Assembly: GCA_002344785.1 (NCBI GenBank)
Contig: DDUL01000032.1
Location: forward strand, 1-54,072
Direction of reading: 5' to 3'
DNA: 54,072 bases
Source: Bdellovibrionaceae bacterium UBA2339
Lineage (GTDB): Bacteria > Bdellovibrionota > Bdellovibrionia > Bdellovibrionales > JAMPXM01
Each line of letters starts with the position of its first letter. Position 1 is the first letter of the stretch. The notes under the pieces were generated by a model. It was given only the letters and a program-made list of their open reading frames with translations. It was not told where the DNA came from and made no database searches. This document shows, in pieces, positions 41,373-47,988 of this stretch. A program made the translations under genes and the position numbers.

Positions 41373-42158
41373 ATGAGCCACACACGTATGAGTCAAAAGT
41401 CCGATTCAACGACAAGCCCCACGCGACCAGCTCCTCGCGTGTTGATCGTCGAAGATGAAATTTCGATTCAACAAGGCTTGGTGAATCTCTTCGTCTATCA
41501 CGGTTTTGAAGTTCGAGCAGAAAGCGACGGAGCCCAAGGCGCTGAAGCGGCTCTCAATGACAAGTTTGATCTGCTCATTCTCGATATCATGCTGCCCACG
41601 CTCGATGGCTTTAGCATTTGCAGTCAGGTCCGCCGGGCGAAACCGCAACTTCCCATCATCATGCTCACGGCCAAGACCTCTGAAGACGATCTCGTCCACG
41701 GACTTGAACTGGGTGCGGACGACTACATTCCTAAACCTTTTTCCGTTCGCGTCTTGCTCACCCGCGTGCAGAGCCTGCTTCGCCGCACGAATCAAACCGC
41801 CCAACAAAAGTTTCGAATCGGTGGTGAACTCGAAATCTCACCGCTGGATCTGCTGGGTCACCACATCAAGTCCGGAAAGAACATCGAGTTCACTTTGCGC
41901 GAGATTGAGCTTCTCCAATACTTGCGAAGCGAAGGCGCAAGAACCAAAACGCGCGACGAGCTTTTGCATCAGGTGTGGGGATATAAGTCCGGCGAAGACT
42001 ACGACACACGCACCGTCGATATTCACATCGCCAAGCTTCGCAAAAAAATTGAGCCACAACCCAAGACTCCACGCCACCTCATCACGGTGCGCGGCCTGGG
42101 CTATCGTCTGATCGACGAAACCACACCCGAGACGACGTCTGAAGGGCGTGAGTCATGA
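41373..42158 (+). CDS. OmpR/PhoB-family response regulator
   Basis: This 261-residue protein has a receiver domain at about residues 22-140, with acidic pocket VEDE, phosphoacceptor Asp in LLILDIMLPTLDGF (about 70), Thr in MLTAKT and Lys in DDYIPKPFS. A winged-helix effector follows at about 155-250 (TLREIELLQYLRSEGARTKTRDELLHQVWG, TVDIHIAKLRKKIE, VRGLGYRL). A second possible start is ATG 41388, and neither has a clear ribosome binding site. It overlaps the histidine kinase by four bases (42155-42158). It likely regulates envelope genes, given the transpeptidase upstream and the kinase's periplasmic sensor; that is inferred. Confidence 0.95.
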   Translation: MSHTRMSQKSDSTTSPTRPAPRVLIVEDEISIQQGLVNLFVYHGFEVRAESDGAQGAEAALNDKFDLLILDIMLPTLDGFSICSQVRRAKPQLPIIMLTAKTSEDDLVHGLELGADDYIPKPFSVRVLLTRVQSLLRRTNQTAQQKFRIGGELEISPLDLLGHHIKSGKNIEFTLREIELLQYLRSEGARTKTRDELLHQVWGYKSGEDYDTRTVDIHIAKLRKKIEPQPKTPRHLITVRGLGYRLIDETTPETTSEGRES

Positions 42159-43981
42159 AAACTCCCTCCATCTTCAATGTTGTGGAACAGCGTCGCCGAC
42201 TGAACTTCTTGTTGATCGTCGCCGGCCTCTGCCTGCTCGGCCTCTCCGCTTGGCTCGGCACAACTCTCCCGACACGTCTGGCGAATGAGCATCGCAGCTC
42301 ACTACAGGGAAAGCTCGAGAAGCAGCTTGAGTTTCGCGTGGAGCAGCTCCGAGCCGCCTTGAAGCGCGAGGCCGAACGTCCCTTTACCGAATACTCTCAC
42401 GCACATCTTTCACGCGTCGATCTCGAAAGCTTTCTCAAGTTTTCCAACATCGCATCGCCAAGGCCGAATGTCGAAATCGCGGGACTTGTCGGCTTCTTTG
42501 AAATCGGCGCCAAAGGTCGCCTCGAACTGCCGTTTTTTCCAGAATCCCCGACCTTCACTCTACCTGATCGCGAACTTCGCCAAAATCTCGCTCAAGATCT
42601 CTTCAACGCTTTTCGCAAAACTCAGCCCGTCGATGCATCCCAGGAGTCCACCGAACGCTATCAACAGCTCTTTGGCGGACTCTGGCTGCCGCAAAGTTTT
42701 CGTCTCGCCCAAAATGCCGATTCGATCAAGAAACTGGGCACTCAGCCACTCCCCCCACTGGCTCAGACAACGGCATCGAAATCCTCACCGAAAAAATCCA
42801 AGACCGAGATCAGCGTCGATGTAGGTCAAGAGAGCCGTACGCAAGTCTCACTTGCTCAAGCATTTCCACTGGAAGCCTTCTTGCTGGACTCTGGATTCAT
42901 CGTGATTTTTCGAAGCGTCCTGCATCAGGGGCGAAACCTGCGCCAAGGTTTTGTGCTCAACGCTCGCGAGTTCCTCAAAAGCTTCGAAGTGGCTGACGCC
43001 ACTATTCCTGGCTTACAAACTTCAGCCCTGCTGAGCGGCAAAGTTCTGAGCCTATCGCCAGTTCCAGAGACCCATGCCGAACGTCTCGCAGAACTCAGTT
43101 TACCCGCACCCTTAGACGATTTGCAGATTCTGATCACAGCCAAATCCTTGCCTTGGCCCAACAGTTTGAAATTGAACCTCGTCCTTTTGCTCCTAGGTCT
43201 GTTTCTACTGGTGATCACGCTCGCGTTACTTTTTCGAAATGCCCATCGGCAGCTGGATCTTCTCGAACAGCAAAACAATTTCGTTTCGGCTGTGAGCCAT
43301 GAACTGCGCACGCCACTCACCGCGATTCGTCTGCACAGTGAAATGCTTCAGCTCGGCTGGAGTGGCTCTGAGTCCGATCGACAGAAGGCCTACGCCTACA
43401 TTCAAAGTGAAAGCGAACGGCTCTCGCGTCTGATCGATAATATTCTTCAGATCGCAAGACTTGGCCGAAGTTCATCGACTCTCAAACTTGAAAATCTAAG
43501 TCCTCTCGAGATTGAACGGCTGACCCGCGAAAAGATACTCCCGTTGGCTCATGCACAAGGCTACGACTTAAGCCTCGCCAATTCAGCTGGGCCGCAATTG
43601 AGCGTGATGCTGGATCGCGATGCGCTGACACAGATTCTGATGAATCTTGTCGACAACTCACTGAAGTTTTCACGCGACTGCACACCTCGAAAAATTGAAA
43701 TACATATCCAGAATGACGCGACTCATTTGAGCCTTGAAGTGCGCGACTTCGGCCCCGGAATGCCAGAGTCCGTTCGCGCTCGGGCGTTGGACATATTTTA
43801 CCGCGCCGAAGACGAACTCACACGTCGAACCACGGGCACAGGTATTGGCTTGGCCCTCGTCAAACACCTCGCCGATCAGATGCAGGCGCAAATCGAAATT
43901 CTCGGCGCCTCACCAGGCACCAAAGTTCGCTTGCGCTGGCCAATCGGCTCTCGACCACCTGATCAAGCTCCGCCCAGCTAA
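42155..43981 (+). CDS. Sensor histidine kinase
   Basis: This 608-residue inner-membrane kinase pairs with the response regulator before it. The first helix is at about residues 17-37, then a periplasmic sensor of about 290 residues with no recognised domain, and the second helix (LNLVLLLLGLFLLVITLALLF) at about 335-357. The H-box FVSAVSHELRTPLTAIR places the phosphoacceptor His at about 382. That is only about 25 residues after the membrane, so no HAMP domain fits. The ATPase shows the N-box ILMNLVDNSLKFS, G1 DFGPGMP and G2 GTGIGLALVKHLA. The absence of HAMP suggests a direct helical link from membrane to dimerisation helices. The signal is unknown. Confidence 0.93.
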   Translation: MKTPSIFNVVEQRRRLNFLLIVAGLCLLGLSAWLGTTLPTRLANEHRSSLQGKLEKQLEFRVEQLRAALKREAERPFTEYSHAHLSRVDLESFLKFSNIASPRPNVEIAGLVGFFEIGAKGRLELPFFPESPTFTLPDRELRQNLAQDLFNAFRKTQPVDASQESTERYQQLFGGLWLPQSFRLAQNADSIKKLGTQPLPPLAQTTASKSSPKKSKTEISVDVGQESRTQVSLAQAFPLEAFLLDSGFIVIFRSVLHQGRNLRQGFVLNAREFLKSFEVADATIPGLQTSALLSGKVLSLSPVPETHAERLAELSLPAPLDDLQILITAKSLPWPNSLKLNLVLLLLGLFLLVITLALLFRNAHRQLDLLEQQNNFVSAVSHELRTPLTAIRLHSEMLQLGWSGSESDRQKAYAYIQSESERLSRLIDNILQIARLGRSSSTLKLENLSPLEIERLTREKILPLAHAQGYDLSLANSAGPQLSVMLDRDALTQILMNLVDNSLKFSRDCTPRKIEIHIQNDATHLSLEVRDFGPGMPESVRARALDIFYRAEDELTRRTTGTGIGLALVKHLADQMQAQIEILGASPGTKVRLRWPIGSRPPDQAPPS

Positions 43982-44036
43982 CAAGCCGGCACCCCGCCCA
44001 TCCTTCCATTAGAAAAAATCGCAAACGGAGGTTCGC

Positions 44037-44813
44037 ATGACGATCCACCATGGCCACGCCTTGCCTAAAATCTGTCGACTCGGAATTTCGATCTTACTTG
44101 TCTTTTTGAGCGCGTTCACACTCTGCTCCTGTCGTCTCGCCCTAGGCCAAGAGACGACTTACTGGAGTCTCAATTCGTCAGGCCACACTCGCCAGCCTTG
44201 GCGTGAGCGCTGTGAAAGCCTGCTCAAGGAGGTTCGGCAAATGACCGAGCAATCGATTCGCTATGATCCCGCCTATGTTCGCTTGAGCTATCCGTGGGGC
44301 GATCCACCCGCCGACACCGGCGTTTGCGCCGATCTTGTGGTCCGCGGCCTTCGCTTCATCGGCCGCGATTTGCAGCAAGAAGTGCATGAAGATCTCCGTG
44401 CCAACTTCAGCCAATATCCACAACGCTGGAAGCTCCGCCGTGCCGATCCCCACATCGATCATCGCCGCGTTCCCAACCTGCAAAGATACTTTGAGCGCTC
44501 AAATCGAGATCGAGTGTTGCCTCGCGATGTCGCACTACAACCCTGTGACTTGGTGATCTGGGATTTAGGTGGAGGACTTTCGCACATCGGCTGGGTGTCC
44601 GACCGCATCGCCTCATCAGGCCAGCTCAAGATTCTGCATCATATCTCGGGACGCCCAAGCGAAGACGATGTGCTCACAAGTTGGCCGCAACTTCAGCGCG
44701 TTCGTCCCGCGCTTCATGTTGACTCGGCACTCACACCCAAGCCATCTCAAAGGCCACATCGCGCGATGGTGATTCGCGCACAGCCTCCCGAAGCGAAGAT
44801 CCAAGATCCATGA
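44037..44813 (+). CDS. DUF1287 exported protein (NlpC/P60-like)
   Basis: This 258-residue exported protein uses ATG 44037, with GGAGG five bases upstream. The signal sequence ends FLSAFTLCSCRL, which could be a lipobox (F-T-L-C or C-S-C). The DUF1287 domain is clear: YVRLSYPWGDPPADTGVCADLVVRGLRFIGRDLQQEVHEDL, then FSQYPQRWKLRRADPHIDHRRVPNLQRYF and PCDLVIWDLGGGLSHIGWVSD. GVC holds the likely catalytic Cys, and SHIGWV the His of a papain-like fold. Such proteins are predicted amidases on peptidoglycan or related polymers. The C-terminal 83 bases overlap the convergent GNAT gene. It stands 55 bases after the kinase gene and may share its transcript. Confidence 0.85.
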   Translation: MTIHHGHALPKICRLGISILLVFLSAFTLCSCRLALGQETTYWSLNSSGHTRQPWRERCESLLKEVRQMTEQSIRYDPAYVRLSYPWGDPPADTGVCADLVVRGLRFIGRDLQQEVHEDLRANFSQYPQRWKLRRADPHIDHRRVPNLQRYFERSNRDRVLPRDVALQPCDLVIWDLGGGLSHIGWVSDRIASSGQLKILHHISGRPSEDDVLTSWPQLQRVRPALHVDSALTPKPSQRPHRAMVIRAQPPEAKIQDP

Positions 44814-45918
44814 TCGCTTCGACTTCAAAAAGTTTAACGCTTGTGGCTTGCGCAACAAGCCCCGCTCGCGCCGCCTGGACAACTCCGAAGGCGGATGGCA
44901 GCGGCAGCGCTAAGATCTCCCGAGCACGCAGTTCACCTTGATCCATCACTGCGTGCGCGACATCAAACAAGGCTTGGGCCCGCATAGGCCCTGGGAGATC
45001 TGCCGCGAAGGCCACTTGAAAGGCGTAAAGAGTTCGCAAGCACTCTCCCTCGCCTGGAAGAGGTGAACCCAAAGTACGACTCAAACTTCGCGCCATTTGA
45101 AAGCCGCGCCCTGTGCGCGAAAGCCGCATGCGCTTGCGAGAATCAGGTGATACAATTCGAAGCGCCAAGATCGGACGCCCGCTTGCATCTCGCACAGAAA
45201 TCGGCACACCGCCTGGCGCCCAAACACGATGATCGAGTAAGTCCGCACGCCTTAATTCTTGAGCGTCCAAAAGCGCCGCCTGTCCCCAGCAAACTTGTCC
45301 ACGCGGCGATGACCTTCTCCAACGCCCCAGCACATTCAACATCGTGAGATTACCGCAAGGCGCGTAACGATACGGTGTTCGCTTCCGCTCACTGGCCAAA
45401 CTCTGCTGCGCCATCAAATTATCGCCCAGCACCGCCGTGAGCATCGCCTCAACACCTACATCGCGCTGAAAGCGCAACAAGCATCCCGCGTAAAACTTCC
45501 GCCATCGCAGCATCAAACGTCGGTCAAACGCGACACGCAGATCACCGAGATACGCCAGCAGCACATCCTCGCGACCTGCCCAAGTCCCGCGCCGAAGTGA
45601 GGTGGCCCCCGTGCCGACGAGGCGCCCATCGCGCTCGGCCACCACCAGAGTGTGTGCCACACCTCGAGCCCGCATCAGCGAGAAGAAATCCGGCGAGCGA
45701 TCATAGATCAGATCAAAGTCACTCAAGTGCATCGGATGCGCATCATAGAGCGCACGCAGCGATAGTTCGTCGTCAGGGTTCGCCAAGCGAAAGCGCACGC
45801 CTTCACCCGAGGCCTGCGTCAGGTGATCGGCGAGTGCGGCTTCAAGTCGTGCTTGCAGAACACCGTCTTGGGGAAGGTCGCGAAGCTCCAGCTCCGAAGG
45901 CGACCACAATTCAGACAT
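44731..45918 (-). CDS. GNAT-family acyltransferase-like protein
   Basis: This protein has 395 residues from ATG 45918. The first half is a GNAT fold: VRFRLANPDDELSLRALYDAHP, TLVVAERDGRLVGTGATSLRRGTW (strands 4-5), YLGDLRVAFDRRLMLRWRKFYAGCLLRFQRDVG (a diverged acetyl-CoA loop) and LTAVLGDNLMAQQSL. The second half (about residues 220-395) contains strands and helices of no recognised family and may be a second, degenerate GNAT unit. It is the last gene of a four-gene operon and overlaps the Rieske gene by eight bases. Its end overlaps the convergent DUF1287 gene by 83 bases. The acyl acceptor is unknown. Confidence 0.75.
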   Translation of the reverse strand: MSELWSPSELELRDLPQDGVLQARLEAALADHLTQASGEGVRFRLANPDDELSLRALYDAHPMHLSDFDLIYDRSPDFFSLMRARGVAHTLVVAERDGRLVGTGATSLRRGTWAGREDVLLAYLGDLRVAFDRRLMLRWRKFYAGCLLRFQRDVGVEAMLTAVLGDNLMAQQSLASERKRTPYRYAPCGNLTMLNVLGRWRRSSPRGQVCWGQAALLDAQELRRADLLDHRVWAPGGVPISVRDASGRPILALRIVSPDSRKRMRLSRTGRGFQMARSLSRTLGSPLPGEGECLRTLYAFQVAFAADLPGPMRAQALFDVAHAVMDQGELRAREILALPLPSAFGVVQAARAGLVAQATSVKLFEVEAIMDLGSSLREAVRESPSRDVAFEMAWV

Positions 45919-47104
45919 GAATCTCTCGATCTCGAGTCCATGCGATTTCTCGCCACGAACTCTCACCCCGAGCCCCTAAATCTCGCAAACGCTCAATCGC
46001 CAAGTGCAGTTCATCGGCCGCCGTCGACTTAAAGGCCGCACCCTCGCCTCGCTCATCAAAGCGCTGAAGATTGCGACCTTGATTGCGCATGATTTCGACG
46101 TCCTGCTCGATCACTTGCCGCGTGTAGTACTGCATGAAGGGCTTCGCCGCCGGCGTCACCACCGGACCCAAATTAAACGCAATCCAAGTGTAAACGCGGG
46201 ATCGATAGCGTCCCACGGGTGTGCATTGCGAGTTGATCACAAATCCGCGATCACCAAAGCTGTAATCGACACGGGTGATATTGGGAAAAATAAACTCATC
46301 GGTGTGAAGCATCGGCTCATTGCGAGGATTGAGAATTCGTCCGGTAAAGCCGATTTGATCTTGAGGCTGATCGTAAGTCACCTTCACTCGTCCGCCGCCC
46401 ACCTCGACCGTAATCGGAATTTTTTTGAGCGTTCGCGAGCGAAACCATTTGTCGTGCACAAACACCGTGTGCGGAACGTCCATGAAGTTTTCCACCAAAT
46501 GCGTCACTTCATTCTCGAAATCCGTAATCATGAAGTACTGCGACCATCGCGCATCAGCCGCATACGGAAATCGCCATGGCGGCGCCGCTGTGGCGCGCGC
46601 GGGTTCGCCTGTCCACACCCACACGGCTCCGTCTTGCTCGACGACAGGAAAAGATCGCAGCTTCAATCCACGACGTTCACAAGTTTCTAGCGGCAAGGCT
46701 TGCGGACCCTCGCTCGGGATTTCGCGAACTCGGCCGGCCCCATCAAAACTCCAGCCATGGTAAGGACATCGGAGATGATCGCCCTCGCAACGACCTTCTG
46801 AAAGTCGCGTCGCGCGATGCAGACAGCGATCCAGCACAGCTTGGACTCGACCTTCGCGATCACGCCAGAGCGCGATCGGATACTCATACACAGTTCGCGC
46901 TAAAGGCTTCTCGCGACCAAGTTCTTCACTCAGACAAGCAATGTACCAATTGTCCACCAGGGCTCCATCGACCTCGCGCAAGCCCGGCATGCGCGATCGC
47001 GCCTCGCCATGCTCAAACGCCTCCGGCCCATCCGCTCCCAAGCGAGTCGGCGGTCGAAATGAAGCGCGCAGTGACGCCAAGACTTCAGACAAAGAGATTT
47101 TCAT
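45911..47104 (-). CDS. Rieske non-haem iron oxygenase (vanillate O-demethylase/PaO-like)
   Basis: This 397-residue oxygenase uses ATG 47104, which overlaps the upstream stop. The Rieske site is CLHRATRLSEG (about residue 98) and CPYHGWSFDG (about 113). The catalytic iron site lies in THLVENFMDVPHTVFVHDKWFR (about 200-220), with Asp and two His. The layout resembles the single-chain oxygenase group of VanA, pheophorbide a oxygenase and choline monooxygenase. No reductase is encoded nearby. Its operon partners are two GNAT-like proteins and an RnfD-like fusion, so electrons could come from that membrane protein; this is speculative. It shares only the Rieske and iron motifs with the 37647 enzyme, so the two are not recent duplicates. 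Confidence 0.92.
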   Translation of the reverse strand: MKISLSEVLASLRASFRPPTRLGADGPEAFEHGEARSRMPGLREVDGALVDNWYIACLSEELGREKPLARTVYEYPIALWRDREGRVQAVLDRCLHRATRLSEGRCEGDHLRCPYHGWSFDGAGRVREIPSEGPQALPLETCERRGLKLRSFPVVEQDGAVWVWTGEPARATAAPPWRFPYAADARWSQYFMITDFENEVTHLVENFMDVPHTVFVHDKWFRSRTLKKIPITVEVGGGRVKVTYDQPQDQIGFTGRILNPRNEPMLHTDEFIFPNITRVDYSFGDRGFVINSQCTPVGRYRSRVYTWIAFNLGPVVTPAAKPFMQYYTRQVIEQDVEIMRNQGRNLQRFDERGEGAAFKSTAADELHLAIERLRDLGARGESSWREIAWTRDREIHV

Positions 47105-47988
47105 GGCGAGGCCTCGGCGACTCGCACCTCATGAACTTCGCGCGCCGTTGCCGTCACACCAAGAGGTGACAAGCTGGGGCGAGCGGCCGCATCAGGCAAG
47201 CGGCGCTTGAGTCCCAGGCGCCGCAGCCACATGTTGCTCATCAGAAGCGAAATGGTTTTTACCAAATCCCAAGCTGAGATCGGCGTGATGCAACACAGTT
47301 CGTGACCCTGCTCCCAGCCGGGGTTGAGATTTTGAAAGAAGCGAATTTTGGGGTTCTCTAGATGCTTCGAGGTGATCGGCGCGACACTTTCACGCAAGCA
47401 CGGCGAGCCCTTTTCAAACGCCAAAACCAAGCCTTCGCCAAGATGATCCTGCGAGCTGACCGCTCGCAGGCGACCTGGATAGAGCTCTTCCGCGAGAGCC
47501 TCGATCACCAACTTCTGCTCCTGCGGCAAGATCGCATCGTAACGCGGCCAATGCTCAAAGAAGTTATTCGCCAGCAGCAAATAGGTTTTGTAGCCCTTTG
47601 AGATCAAAAACCAAAACAAGGGGCGACGCCCTCCGGTCTCCAGCCAATTTTCCCACCAGGCCAACAACATCGCCTTGTAGAAATTGGTCTTGAGAGCCCA
47701 CTGACCCCAGTATTCAGCCTCAATGATGGTGTCGCCGCTAAAAAGTCCAGCGATCTCGCGCCCCTCTTTGGTGCGCGTGACGAATTGGCGAAGTGTGGTG
47801 AATCCCTTCAGTTCCCCACTTCGCGCATCCTCCAACAAGATCACGCGATTTTTATTGGAGAGGTCTTTCTGAAACTGCTCCCAAGTGCAATTCGCATAGT
47901 ACTTATCGAGAATCGCGAACATCTGACGTTCGGTGCGCTCACCGAGTTGATCGCGTCGCACGAGTCGTCCTGCTAGCTTGCGTTTCAC
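47101..47988 (-). CDS. GNAT-like conserved protein of unknown function
   Basis: This 295-residue cytoplasmic protein starts at GTG 47988, with GGAGG six bases upstream. The N-terminal two thirds look like a diverged GNAT fold: NRVILLEDARSGELKGFTTLRQF matches strands 3-4. It continues IAGLFSGDTIIEAEYWGQWALKTNF (strand and CoA-loop position) and RPLFWFLISKGYKTYLLLANNFFEHWPR (a conserved aromatic segment). The canonical Q/R-x-x-G-x-G/A loop is not visible. The C-terminal part has Cys residues in CLRESV and HELCCITP and a basic tail. Overlaps of four bases on both sides lock it between the RnfD-like fusion and the Rieske gene. The assignment to GNAT is moderate. Confidence 0.7.
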   Translation of the reverse strand: MKRKLAGRLVRRDQLGERTERQMFAILDKYYANCTWEQFQKDLSNKNRVILLEDARSGELKGFTTLRQFVTRTKEGREIAGLFSGDTIIEAEYWGQWALKTNFYKAMLLAWWENWLETGGRRPLFWFLISKGYKTYLLLANNFFEHWPRYDAILPQEQKLVIEALAEELYPGRLRAVSSQDHLGEGLVLAFEKGSPCLRESVAPITSKHLENPKIRFFQNLNPGWEQGHELCCITPISAWDLVKTISLLMSNMWLRRLGLKRRLPDAAARPSLSPLGVTATAREVHEVRVAEASP

